Assembly (NCBI GenBank): GCA_019637265.1
Contig: JAHBVY010000005.1
Location: forward strand, 1-64,000
DNA length: 64,000 nt
Source: Polyangiaceae bacterium
GTDB lineage: Bacteria > Myxococcota_A > Polyangia > Polyangiales > Polyangiaceae
Direction of reading: 5' to 3'
Positions 29,028 to 38,122 of the stretch are shown here, in pieces. Each line of letters begins with the position of its first letter. Within the stretch, counting starts at the first letter, position 1. Both the position numbers and the translations under genes were made by a program. The notes under the pieces were generated by a model. That model had not been told where the DNA came from. It saw only the letters and a list, made by a program, of their open reading frames with translations, and did no database searches.

Positions 29028-29622
29028 GGGTCCATGATTGTCTCCCACCGCACCCCCGGGCACCAGTTAGTGTGCGGTGCTCCACCTCGAACGCAGCCGC
29101 AGACACCCAGCGCTCACGCGGCGACCGACACCGCCGACGCGACGGAGGCAGGCGCACGGCCTTGAAGCGCCACGCCAAACCCCCCAAACAAAAAACCCTG
29201 GCTGGACGCGCTGGCGCTGGCGATCCTGAGCGGGTGCTCAGCCCGAGGCCGGCGCCCGATACCGCCCCCGACGAGTCACCACCGGCGCGCGCGCCTCGGC
29301 CACCCCGCTGCGCCTCAAATCATCCTGCGCCTCGAGCCATCCCCCGCAAGGCTGGTTGACAGGACCGGAAATGATCGTAGAACCGCCGGCCCTATCGCCC
29401 GCCCTCTGGGCGGGCCGGCGCCCGTCGTGGAGCGAAGTCGCAGCCGCCCGCTCAGCCCGGCAGCCTAGCGCGCTCTGCCGCGGGGGGTGCTGCGAGCGTC
29501 GGACGATTTCGAGCCTTGTCTCACACCAGGCACCCGGCCTCCCGCGGTAGACGCTAGAACCCAGAACATTTCATTTTCAACCCGTCAGCGAGCTGTTAGG
29601 GGAGGCCCCCCAAGGAGTCCCA
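29028..29622. other. Divergent intergenic region upstream of rpsD
   Basis: 595 bases between the receiver/TPR gene and rpsD. It contains a G-rich motif copy (29174-29189, minus sense) and an AT-rich stretch AACATTTCATTTTCAACC at 29567-29584, about 40 bases before rpsD, that may be part of its promoter. No tRNA, riboswitch or credible gene was found; several open frames here are compositional. Confidence 0.6.
29174..29189 (-). repeat. Dispersed G-rich motif
   Basis: Minus strand GTTTGGGGGGTTTGGC, about 150 bp upstream of the receiver/TPR gene, in its sense. Confidence 0.72.
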
Positions 29623-30219
29623 ATGAGTCGATACACAGGCCCCCGAGTCAAGATCATGCGCGCCCTGCACTGCGATCTGCCTGGCCTCTCCGCGAAGACC
29701 AGCGAGCGTCGCCCCTACCCCCCCGGTGAGCACGGGCAGGACCGCAAGAAGGTGAAGGAGTACGGCCTGCGGCTGATGGAGAAGCAGAAGCTTCGCATGA
29801 ACTACGGCCTCACCGAGCGCCAGCTCAAGAACGTGATGCGCGACGCCAAGCGCAGCAAGATGGCGGCGACGGACAAGCTGCTCGAGCTGCTCGAGCGGCG
29901 CCTGGACAACGTGGTGTTCCGCGCTGGCTTCGCCCGCACCATCCCCGCGGCGCGCCAGCTGGTGACCCACGGCCACGTGCTGGTGGACGGGCATCGGGTA
30001 GACATCGCGTCTTACCGCATCCGGCCCGGCCAGAAGATCCAGCTCAAGGTCCCGAAGAAGATGGGCCAGCCGGCTGCCCCCCGCTTCGAGGCGCCGCCGT
30101 GGCTCAGCGTGAACCGCGAGCAGCTCGAGGCCCAGGTGAACGACCTGCCCACGCCCGAGACGCTGCTGTTCCGCGTGAACACCCAGCTCGTCATCGAGTT
30201 CTACTCGCAGATGATGTGA
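29623..30219 (+). CDS. rpsD: 30S ribosomal protein S4
   Basis: 198 residues. Binds 16S rRNA early in 30S assembly. Seen: N-terminal SRYTGPRVKIMRAL, then RRPYPPGEHGQDRKKVKEYGLRL; the S4 domain KLLELLERRLDNVVFRAGFA and VTHGHVLVDGHRVDI. AAGGAG lies 5 bases before the ATG. No other ribosomal genes flank it, so it is not in the usual alpha-operon position. A rho-independent terminator follows. Confidence 0.97.
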   Translation: MSRYTGPRVKIMRALHCDLPGLSAKTSERRPYPPGEHGQDRKKVKEYGLRLMEKQKLRMNYGLTERQLKNVMRDAKRSKMAATDKLLELLERRLDNVVFRAGFARTIPAARQLVTHGHVLVDGHRVDIASYRIRPGQKIQLKVPKKMGQPAAPRFEAPPWLSVNREQLEAQVNDLPTPETLLFRVNTQLVIEFYSQMM

Positions 30220-30286
30220 GCCACTCGGGTGGGGCTGACGCTTCGGGCGTCGCATCCACCCGCTGGCTCGAGCCATCGCCGCAACT

Positions 30287-30318
30287 CATCGCCGCCCCGA
30301 GCGGCGATGCTGCTTTTT
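30287..30318 (+). terminator. Rho-independent terminator after rpsD
   Basis: CATCGCCGC pairs with GCGGCGATG around a 5-base loop, followed by CTGC and TTTTT. It lies 68 bases after the rpsD stop. Confidence 0.78.
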
Positions 30319-30645
30319 GTCGCCACGCCTCACCAGCGTCATCGTGGCGCGCCCACTCGCCCTCCTGGGCCCTCAGGGTGCTGGGTCGGGGGGTTGGACG
30401 GCACCGCGACGCGAGCCCTGGATGGCTCACCACCCTACGTCACCCGGAGCGGCGGACCGGATCAGTCATGCGCACGTACGGATGACGCAGTGTGTGAAAG
30501 TAAGTTACACATACTATACGGACGCGAGTGGCTTTCCGCTGCGCGAAGCCGTGCGTGATGTGCCAAGCTCTCGCATCAGGCAGGCTCGAGCACTGGGGGC
30601 GCGGCGCGTCCGCCGGACCTCGAGGCCTAGCGTCTTGGAGGATCT
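30319..30645 (+). other. Intergenic region upstream of lipoprotein gene
   Basis: Holds a G-rich motif copy (30388-30408) and an AT-rich stretch near 30490-30520 with GTGTGAAAGTAAGTTACACA and CATACTATACG, a possible promoter or operator (imperfect dyad GTGTGA/TTACAC). No gene seen. Confidence 0.5.
30388..30408 (+). repeat. Dispersed G-rich motif, long copy
   Basis: A 21-base sequence beginning GGGGGGTTGGACGGCACC, identical to the reverse complement of 40649-40669. It lies about 240 bp upstream of the 30646 lipoprotein gene and in its sense. Confidence 0.85.
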
Positions 30646-31668
30646 ATGCGATTGAAGTTGAAGTGGGCTGGCTGGGTGTGTGCGCTGGGGCTCAGTGCGT
30701 TCGCGTGCTCGTCGGATGACGGCGACAACAAGGGTGGCAACGGCGGCTCGGGCGCCAGTGGCGGCAGCGGTGGGCAGGTCGGTGAGTGCGTCCCGACGGC
30801 CGCCGAGTGCTACGTCGACGGGCCCCGCGGCCCCGGCGCGGAGTGCCTTGCGAAGCACGACAACAGCAGCGCGAACGTGTGGTCAGGGCGCTTCTCCTAC
30901 TTGAAGATCGAGAAGCCTGCCGCGCTCGCCAACCAGCTGGTGCAGAACCTGGTGGTCGACAAGGGCATCACGCTGAACCAGAGGGCGTGCAACGAAGAGG
31001 GAGACGGCACCTTCACCTGGCTCTTGGAGTTCGACCCGGCGAGCGGCCGCCTGAAGACGGGCGGCGGCCAGCCGATCACGGATCCGAAGGCGGGGAGTTG
31101 CTTCGTGACCATCCCCAACAGCAACCCCGCCATCGCGGTGGCGCCGACCGAGGTCGACGTGGACGTGACCGAGTCGGGGGAGTTCGAGGCGACGATCGAC
31201 GCCGTGGTGGTCCCCATCTTCCTCGACGTGGAGATGAGCAAGACCATCTTGCTCCCACTTCACCAGATCGCCTTCAGCGGCTCCTTCAGTGACGATCGCA
31301 ACTGCATCGGGCGCTACAACGGCGACCAGTTCGAGATCTCGAACACTTGCAAGCCGGACACCACCCAGGGGCAAACGGTGTGGACTACGGGCGGCAGCCT
31401 CCAGGGTTACATCACCATCGAGGAGGCTGAGGCGGTGTACATCGACGATCTGAAGGCGTCCTTGTGCGCGCAGATCGCCGGGTCCACCTGGAAGGGACAG
31501 CCGACGGGCAGGTGCGCGGAGACCGACGCATGGCAAGCCGGTGAGCGCCCCGAAGGTGACTGGTGCGCCGCCACCAACAGCCCCGCGACGGGCGCTTGCA
31601 ACGACGCGTGGCAGCTGAAGGCAGGCTTCGCCGCGTCCGCGATGAAGGTCAACGGCGACTGTCCATGA
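30646..31668 (+). CDS. Secreted lipoprotein of unknown function
   Basis: 340 residues. Signal peptide with lipobox LSAFAC, cysteine at about residue 21, then a Gly/Ser linker (NGGSGASGGSGGQ) usual in myxobacterial surface lipoproteins. The rest is a cysteine-rich beta domain (repeated single Cys in NQRACNEEG, DRNCIGRYNGDQFEI, SNTCKPD) with no recognised family. GGAGG lies 4 bases before the ATG. Followed by a strong hairpin, so probably monocistronic. Confidence 0.82.
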   Translation: MRLKLKWAGWVCALGLSAFACSSDDGDNKGGNGGSGASGGSGGQVGECVPTAAECYVDGPRGPGAECLAKHDNSSANVWSGRFSYLKIEKPAALANQLVQNLVVDKGITLNQRACNEEGDGTFTWLLEFDPASGRLKTGGGQPITDPKAGSCFVTIPNSNPAIAVAPTEVDVDVTESGEFEATIDAVVVPIFLDVEMSKTILLPLHQIAFSGSFSDDRNCIGRYNGDQFEISNTCKPDTTQGQTVWTTGGSLQGYITIEEAEAVYIDDLKASLCAQIAGSTWKGQPTGRCAETDAWQAGERPEGDWCAATNSPATGACNDAWQLKAGFAASAMKVNGDCP

Positions 31669-31675
31669 GCTGACG

Positions 31676-31713
31676 CCGAGGGCGACGAGCGGATCACCGT
31701 TCGTCGCTCTCGG
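31676..31713 (+). terminator. Hairpin downstream of lipoprotein gene
   Basis: CCGAGGGCGACGAGCGG pairs with CCGTTCGTCGCTCTCGG (17 positions, two G-U type pairs) around an ATCA loop, 8 bases after the stop codon. No T-tract follows. Confidence 0.65.
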
Positions 31714-31845
31714 ATCCTGATGGAGCTCGGCCGTCGATGCCGCGCATGAGCGCGTGACGCGAGGGCCGAGCCGCACCGTTTCGAGCAAACTGCCGCCGCT
31801 CAGGTAGCGCTTGCGCGCCCTCCGCGCGTGACCTAAACGCGCGCG

Positions 31846-33222
31846 ATGCGGCTCGTCAGGTTGATCGGTCCCGAGCTGCGCGCGCTGCTCGACGAGAGCC
31901 CGGCGGACCTGCTCGAGCTGCTCGACGACATCCACCCCGAGGACATCGCCGACGTGCTCAACGAGGTCGATCACGACCTCGCAGTGCGCGTCCTCCGCAC
32001 CCTGCCCACCGAATACTCGGCGCAGGTGTTCGAGCGGATGGAAGACGGCGCGCGCGGCGAGCTCGCGCACGTCATGGGGATCGATCGGGCCGCCGAGCTG
32101 GCGGTCCAGATGGACACGGACGATCTGACCGACTTCGTCGCCGATCTGCCGCCCGAGCTGAGCCTGCCGCTGATCCGCAAGCTCGAGGAGCTGGACGCCG
32201 AGGTGGCGACGGACGTCCGCGGGCTCCGCCAGTGGCCGGAGACTTCGGCAGGTGGCCTGATGACGACGGATTTCGTCGCCGTCCCGCCGCAGATCAGCTT
32301 TCAGCAGGCGATCGAGATGATCCGCCAGCAAGCAGCCGACGCCGAGACGCTGGACACCATCTACGTGGTCGATGAGGGCGAGCGCGCCCGCGGCTTCCTC
32401 CGCATCCGCGACGTGCTGCTGGCGGAGCCACGCATGCTCGTGGAGGACGTGATGCGGGGCAACCTCATCAGCGTGCCGCCAGAGATGGATCAAGAAGAGG
32501 TGGCGCGCACCCTCGGCAAGTACGACATGAACACGCTGCCCGTCATCGACGACCAGGGGCAGCTGCTCGGCGTGATCACGGCGGACGACATCTTGGACGT
32601 CATCGCGGAGGAGCAGAGCGAAGACGTCCACAAGATGGGCGCCATCGATCCGCTCAGTGAGACTTACTTCGACACCTCCATCGGCACCTTCATCCGCAAG
32701 CGCGCGCCCTGGCTGCTCGTGCTGTTCGTCGGCGGCTTCTTCACGGCCACGGCGATGCGCCGCTTCGACTACGTGCTGGCGAGCGTGGCGCAGCTGAGCT
32801 TCTACCTGCCGATGCTCATCTCGGCGGGGGGCAACTCGGGCTCTCAGTCATCTACCCTGATCATTCGCGGGCTGGCGGTCGGGGACATCCAGATCCGCGA
32901 TTGGCTGCGGGTGCTGAGCCGTGAGCTGCTGCAAGGGCTCGTGCTCGGCGGGCTGCTCGGTCTGGTGGGGGCGCTCCGGGTGTTCGTGGGGGGTGAGAGC
33001 CAAGCGTTCGCGCTCTTGGTAGCGCTCACGCTGGTGTGCATCGTGGTGATGGGGTGTGTGGTGGGCGCCATGATGCCCATCCTGCTGAGCCGCGTCGGCC
33101 TCGACCCCGCCACCAGCTCCACGCCCTTCATCGCCACCCTGGTCGACGTCCTCGGCATCCTCATCTACCTCGCGCTCGCGAGCTGGCTGCTCCAGGCGGC
33201 CCTCGGCGTGGCCACGGGCTAG
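31846..33222 (+). CDS. mgtE: Magnesium transporter MgtE
   Basis: 458 residues. Order: MgtE N-domain of helical repeats (LLDDIHPEDIADVLNEV, about 1-130), two CBS domains (about 135-260; MTTDFVAVPP and VMRGNLISVPP, ending VITADDILDVIAEEQSED), a plug helix and five C-terminal membrane helices with ISAGGNSGSQSSTL, the pore signature, at about 326-340. MgtE is a Mg2+-gated Mg2+ channel. The start ATG has no obvious ribosome binding site. Confidence 0.95.
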   Translation: MRLVRLIGPELRALLDESPADLLELLDDIHPEDIADVLNEVDHDLAVRVLRTLPTEYSAQVFERMEDGARGELAHVMGIDRAAELAVQMDTDDLTDFVADLPPELSLPLIRKLEELDAEVATDVRGLRQWPETSAGGLMTTDFVAVPPQISFQQAIEMIRQQAADAETLDTIYVVDEGERARGFLRIRDVLLAEPRMLVEDVMRGNLISVPPEMDQEEVARTLGKYDMNTLPVIDDQGQLLGVITADDILDVIAEEQSEDVHKMGAIDPLSETYFDTSIGTFIRKRAPWLLVLFVGGFFTATAMRRFDYVLASVAQLSFYLPMLISAGGNSGSQSSTLIIRGLAVGDIQIRDWLRVLSRELLQGLVLGGLLGLVGALRVFVGGESQAFALLVALTLVCIVVMGCVVGAMMPILLSRVGLDPATSSTPFIATLVDVLGILIYLALASWLLQAALGVATG

Positions 33223-33349
33223 CGTCGATGCGCAAAAAACCACGCTTTGGCTGGCGGGGTTCACTAGACTGAGCCGGGTGTGCTGAGCTTGCCTCCAGGC
33301 TGGCCCCGCGCCCACCTTGGGGGACTCAGCGCGCCCCGAGTACGCTCTC

Positions 33350-36300
33350 ATGCCCACCCTGAGCTCCAGTATCGTCAGGCACGCTGTCGCCACCATGAAG
33401 GAGGTGGAGGACGCGCTGGCGCGCCAGGTGTTGTACGGCGGCGACCTCCTGACCAACCTGCTCGAGCTCGCCTCGGTGGACGAAGCGCGGCTGCTCCGGG
33501 TCTTGAGCCAGCGCCACGGGCTCCCGGCAGCCCCCGCGGGGGAGCTCCCGCGACCGGCGCCGGCGGTGCTGCGCCTCGTGCCGCGTGACATCGCGCTGCG
33601 CCACGAGGCCTACCCGCTGCCCATGGACGACCCGGAGGGGCGCACCCTCGCGCTGTGCGTCGCCGCGCCGCTGCCGCGCGACGTCGAGGAAGATCTCGGG
33701 TTCCTCCTCGGGGTGGAGCTGCGCCAGTACGTTTCCGTGCGGCAACGGGTGCTCCAGGCGCTCGCGCGCGACTACGACGCCCCGCTCGATCGCCGCAGCG
33801 AGCGCGTGCTCGCGCGGCTCGACGGCGCGCCCGAGCGGCCGAGCGAGGGGCCGCCCGCGTTCGATCTCAGCACGGGGCTCGCGGAGGTGCCGCGCCCGCC
33901 GTCCATCCCGCCCATCGCCTTCCCACCTCCCACGGAGCTCCCCTCCGTGCTCCCAGAGGCTCCGCACCTCGACGCCCCATTCGTCAGCGACGTGCACGAC
34001 GCGGAGACGACCCACGTCCCCGAGGTCGCGCTCCGCGATTTGGCGGCGGCGCACGAGGCGCACGCCGCCTCACTCGGCCGGGGGGAGGCTGCGCCCGAGC
34101 CCATCGAAGGTCCCCCCACCGCGTACCGCCCCTGGCAGCCCTCGAGGCCGCCGAGCGCTCCTCCCGGACCCGACCCCTCCGCAGCTTCCCACGTGGGCGC
34201 TCGCCCCAAGCCGAAGGACGCAGGCCCCACCCTCCCCTCGCTGCGCCTGCCACCCCTCGCCAGCGATGCGCCGCACCCCAACGTCTCGGTACAGGAGTTG
34301 CCTCGAGCCTCCGCGCCCGAAGCCAGTACGGAGGCACCGGCAGCACCTCCCCCAGAGTTGGGCGAAGCGCCCACCCAGCTCGCGCCGCTCCGAGACGAGC
34401 CGCCGCACCCCGCACCAGACGAGGCGCCCCAAGAGCCCGCTTCGAGCCCGAGCCCGGATACGGAGAGCCACCCAGAGCCCCGCACGCCCTCCAGCACCAC
34501 GCCTTCCCCCAGCGGGGCGTCGGCGCCCAGCCCTGAAGAAGCGCCCAGCCCTGAAGAGGCGCCCAGCCCTGAAGCGGAGCGCGCGCCCCACGCCAAGCGG
34601 ATCGGCGACCCCGCGGCGCTGCAGCAGGGCGCCTTGCGCTGGCGCAAGACGGAGCACCCGCGCGGTCGGGGAGCCGCGTCGCGACGCCGGGGCCCGTACA
34701 CCGTGGCGGCGGCGGAGGCCGATCTGCTCGCGGCGCAGAGCCGCGACGAGGTGCTCGCCACCTGGTTCGACTTCGCGGCGCAGTTCTTCGACTACGCCGC
34801 GCTCTTCGCGCTCCAGGGGGATCTCGCGGAGGGTTGGTCCGCGAGCGGCGCCGGCGCCAGCGCCGCCAAGGTGCGGGGGATTGGGGTGCCGCTCGACCTG
34901 CCCAGCGCGCTCGCGGACGCCAAGCGAGGCTCGGCGCCGCTGCTGCAAAACCTCGCGCGCGCGGGCCTGGATGAGAGCCTCGCGCACGACCTGCGGCGCT
35001 CCAGTGAGGGACAGAAGCTCTTCTTACCCATCGAGGTGCGTGGGCACTGCATCCTGATCTTGCTTGGGTGCGAAGGGGCGGAGGACGTCAGCCTCACGGG
35101 GGTTGGCCCGGTGCTCGCCTTCGCCCCGCTGGTCAGTCAGGCGCTCGAACAGCTCATCTTACGGCGCAAGCAGGCGCCGCGCGGGCGCGCGAGCCAGGCC
35201 ACGCTGCCCGACGCGCTCGCGCGGCTCTCGGAGGCTCGCCGTCGCCCACGCCGCGAAGCCGCGCCCACCCACGAACGCACCCAAGCGCTGATGGAGGCGC
35301 TCGCCGCCAACGCGACCCACAAGTCACTCGGCGCACCCCCGGCGAAATCCGTCGCACCACCTGACGAACCGCCCGCTGCGCCGAGCATCATCAAACGCCC
35401 TGACGAATCACCCACTGCGCCCGACGCACCGCCCGCAGCACCACCAGCCCAAATCGTCACCCAAGCTGACGAAGTACCCTCAGCGCCAGTCGTCACCCAA
35501 GCTGACGCACCACTCGCAGCGTCCGCAGCGCCAGCCGTCCAACCCCCTGATGAAGCGCCCGCGGCGCCCGCCGTCACCCAACCCGACGCACCGCCAGCTC
35601 CCCCCGTCACGACGGCGAGCAGCTCTGCCAAAGCGCCCCCCGCCCAGACGACCCACATCGCACCGCAAGGCGCCCTCACCCCGCTGCGCACCATCCCCCT
35701 GAGCACCGCGAACGGCAGCGCCCCAGCGCCGCGCGCCGCGGTCCCCGCTGACGCACCCACCACCACGCCCCTCGCGCCCCTCCCCACCAAACCCCTCGCC
35801 GCGCCCCCGGCAGCACCCGAGCAAGCCCCTGCGGCCGAGGCCCCGCGGCGACCCACCCCGGTCGCGACACCCAGTCAGTCACCCGAGCGACCCAACCCGC
35901 TGGCCACCCCCGGTCAGTCGCCCTCACAAGCTGAAGCGGAGGCCCCCAGCTCCGAGCCCATCCCGCTGAGCAAGCCCAAGCAGAGCCAGCCAACGCCTGA
36001 CCCTGCGGACGGCGCGGGGCGCCGCACCGCCATGCTCGGCTCACCGCCGGAAGGGCGACTCCCAGCACCCACCGGGGCGTCTCCTGCGCGCGTCGGTCCT
36101 CCGAAGAAGCCGCAGAAGATCGACACCCCGCCGCAGGGTACCCCCACCTCCGTCTCCCAGCTGACGCGCGCCCGGCGCCCCATCTTGGCGCCGAGCAGCC
36201 TCCGGCGCGGCGACCCTGCGCTCAGCGGCACGCCCACCGCGCACCAAGGTAGTCCGCCCGCGCAAAGCAACCCGCCGGCACAACCAGCGCAGGCCAGCTC

Positions 36301-37654
36301 AACGGCGCCAAGCGGCTCACCAGCGCAAAGCAGCCCGGCGCCACGCCAAGCCAACTCAGCGCAAAACAGCCCGACCGCGCGAAGCACCTCAGCAGCGCGA
36401 AGCACCTCGACAGCTCGAGCCAGCTCAGCGACGCAAGGCGCGGGAGCGCCCAAGCCACCTGAAGCTCGCAGCAGCGAGCCGCCCGTCTTCCCCCTGACGC
36501 GTCGCTCGAGCAAGCCGCCAGCTCCCGAGCCCACCGAGCAGGAGCACGCCTCGACGCCGGAGATAGACGTCAGTGACAGTGACAGTGACGACTTCGACGC
36601 CGAGCTCACCGCGGCGCTGCTCGCCGAGGAGGGCCCGGAGATAGACATCAGCGCCGTGGAGGAGCGAACCGGCGAAGGCGACGACGACTGGTTCGAGGAC
36701 GCGCCGCTGTCCATGAGCTCGCGCCGCGTCGCCGTGGGTCCCCAGCGCCCCCAGGCCTCTCACGACTCCGCCGAGCTCCACCTCCCCAAGGTGATCGTCA
36801 ATGAGTCTGACGCCCATGAGCTGGTGCGGCGCCTCGCTCGAGGTGAGGGCGACGCGGAAGATGAGCTGGTGCAGCTCGGGCCGAGCGCGCTCGGGGCGCT
36901 GCTCGCTGCCTTCCCTGGCCCGCTCTCGCCCGGAGCGAGCCACGGTGAAGCGGAGCTGCCCATGAGCCAAGCGGGGCCCCTGCTGCGCACGCTGAGCCGC
37001 ATCGGGCGGCCGGCGATCCCCTTCATCGCGGTGCGCACCCAAGATCGGGATCCTGTCGTGCGGGCCTGGGCCACGCGGCTGCTCGGTGAGCTGCCGAGCG
37101 GTGAGTCCGCGCGCGCCGTGGGGCGGCGCCTGCTCGATCGCGATCCCGAGGTGCGGCGCGCGGTGCTCATCGCCTGCCGGCAGCTGCTGCGGCACCCCGA
37201 GGCGGCCGAAGCGCTCAGGGACCTCCTGAAGCAATTCGCGCTCGGCGCCGAGCAGAACCTGGAGGCGGCGCTCGCGGCGGTGGAGGCGCTGGCCGACCTG
37301 CGCAGCGCGCCGAGCGTGCCGCTGCTCATCGAGTTGCTCCAGAGCCAACCCGCCGACGTGATCCGCGCGGCGCACGAGGCGCTGGTGGTGATCACCCGCC
37401 AAGACTTCCAGCGCGATCCCCGCGCCTGGCGCGTGTGGTGGCAACGGCACCTGGAGCAGCACCGCATCGAGTGGCTGATCGAGGCGCTCACCCACGAAGC
37501 CACCGAGCTGAGGCGCGCCGCGGGTGACGAGCTCAAGTCGCTGACCAAGGAGTACTTCGGCTACTACGACGACCTCCCGGAGCCCGAGCGCGAGAAGGCG
37601 CAAGCGCGCTACCGCGAGTGGTGGTCGAGCCGCGGGCGCCAACGCTTCGTGTGA
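33350..37654 (+). CDS. Giant MshEN / GAF-like / HEAT-repeat protein with Pro/Ala-rich linkers
   Basis: 1434 residues. The N-terminus (about 10-145; LLELASVDEARLLRVLSQRHGLP, RLVPRDIALRHEAYPL) is an MshEN/GspE-N domain, the type that binds c-di-GMP in some ATPases. A Pro/Ser/Glu linker with three copies of APSPEE-like units follows, then a GAF-like domain (about 450-605), a second very long Pro/Ala/Ser linker (about 620-1070), an acidic stretch with a SDSDSDD run, and C-terminal HEAT repeats (about 1200-1430). No ATPase or enzymatic core is present. Probably a scaffold in signalling or motility. Start ATG 33350 is preferred over TTG 33317. Confidence 0.78.
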   Translation: MPTLSSSIVRHAVATMKEVEDALARQVLYGGDLLTNLLELASVDEARLLRVLSQRHGLPAAPAGELPRPAPAVLRLVPRDIALRHEAYPLPMDDPEGRTLALCVAAPLPRDVEEDLGFLLGVELRQYVSVRQRVLQALARDYDAPLDRRSERVLARLDGAPERPSEGPPAFDLSTGLAEVPRPPSIPPIAFPPPTELPSVLPEAPHLDAPFVSDVHDAETTHVPEVALRDLAAAHEAHAASLGRGEAAPEPIEGPPTAYRPWQPSRPPSAPPGPDPSAASHVGARPKPKDAGPTLPSLRLPPLASDAPHPNVSVQELPRASAPEASTEAPAAPPPELGEAPTQLAPLRDEPPHPAPDEAPQEPASSPSPDTESHPEPRTPSSTTPSPSGASAPSPEEAPSPEEAPSPEAERAPHAKRIGDPAALQQGALRWRKTEHPRGRGAASRRRGPYTVAAAEADLLAAQSRDEVLATWFDFAAQFFDYAALFALQGDLAEGWSASGAGASAAKVRGIGVPLDLPSALADAKRGSAPLLQNLARAGLDESLAHDLRRSSEGQKLFLPIEVRGHCILILLGCEGAEDVSLTGVGPVLAFAPLVSQALEQLILRRKQAPRGRASQATLPDALARLSEARRRPRREAAPTHERTQALMEALAANATHKSLGAPPAKSVAPPDEPPAAPSIIKRPDESPTAPDAPPAAPPAQIVTQADEVPSAPVVTQADAPLAASAAPAVQPPDEAPAAPAVTQPDAPPAPPVTTASSSAKAPPAQTTHIAPQGALTPLRTIPLSTANGSAPAPRAAVPADAPTTTPLAPLPTKPLAAPPAAPEQAPAAEAPRRPTPVATPSQSPERPNPLATPGQSPSQAEAEAPSSEPIPLSKPKQSQPTPDPADGAGRRTAMLGSPPEGRLPAPTGASPARVGPPKKPQKIDTPPQGTPTSVSQLTRARRPILAPSSLRRGDPALSGTPTAHQGSPPAQSNPPAQPAQASSTAPSGSPAQSSPAPRQANSAQNSPTARSTSAARSTSTARASSATQGAGAPKPPEARSSEPPVFPLTRRSSKPPAPEPTEQEHASTPEIDVSDSDSDDFDAELTAALLAEEGPEIDISAVEERTGEGDDDWFEDAPLSMSSRRVAVGPQRPQASHDSAELHLPKVIVNESDAHELVRRLARGEGDAEDELVQLGPSALGALLAAFPGPLSPGASHGEAELPMSQAGPLLRTLSRIGRPAIPFIAVRTQDRDPVVRAWATRLLGELPSGESARAVGRRLLDRDPEVRRAVLIACRQLLRHPEAAEALRDLLKQFALGAEQNLEAALAAVEALADLRSAPSVPLLIELLQSQPADVIRAAHEALVVITRQDFQRDPRAWRVWWQRHLEQHRIEWLIEALTHEATELRRAAGDELKSLTKEYFGYYDDLPEPEREKAQARYREWWSSRGRQRFV

Positions 37655-37739
37655 GTAACCGCTGGATATCATTGAGCTTTTCACAAAAGTGCCGCGCCCC
37701 TTGAAGCGCCCGGCCGCCGTGTGTCAGAACCCCCAACCG

Positions 37740-37937
37740 ATGTTGGACGATCGCCAAGCCGACGCGCTGCGAGCCGCCAACCACGCGCTGACCACGGGGC
37801 AGCAGCGTGAGGCGCGCCGCTTCGCCTCCATTGAGCTCCGAGTCTCGGATCCTCGCACCAGCCGCTGGGAAGTCGCGGCCATCAGCGCCGTCGCGAGCAC
37901 CGCCGCGCTGCTGGTGCTCGGCCTCTGGCTGTTCTGA
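37740..37937 (+). CDS. Small C-tail-anchored membrane protein (hypothetical)
   Basis: 65 residues ending in a single membrane helix (VAAISAVASTAALLVLGLWLF) at the extreme C-terminus, with a basic-acidic N-terminal segment (DDRQADALRAANHAL). An upstream ATG at 37689 would add 17 residues. No family recognised. It follows the HEAT protein on the same strand and could be cotranscribed. Confidence 0.5.
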   Translation: MLDDRQADALRAANHALTTGQQREARRFASIELRVSDPRTSRWEVAAISAVASTAALLVLGLWLF

Positions 37938-38122
37938 GCCCGCCCTGGCGCGCGCGGTGGGGACACATCGGGCGTAGGGGCGCCTGATCGTTCGCCCCTG
38001 CTGACTATCAGCGCCCGGACGACTCGGACATGCGGTCCGACCCACTGACTAGCCCATAGACAGGCAGCAGCACCGTCACGGCGCTGTCCCGCCGGTGGAT
38101 GCGGCGCGGAGGCCCCCGCCGG

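Noticed and set aside
28586-29359. Plus-strand 257-codon frame opposite the receiver/TPR N-terminus
   Set aside because: Arg/Pro/Ala composition typical of antisense of a Pro-rich disordered region.
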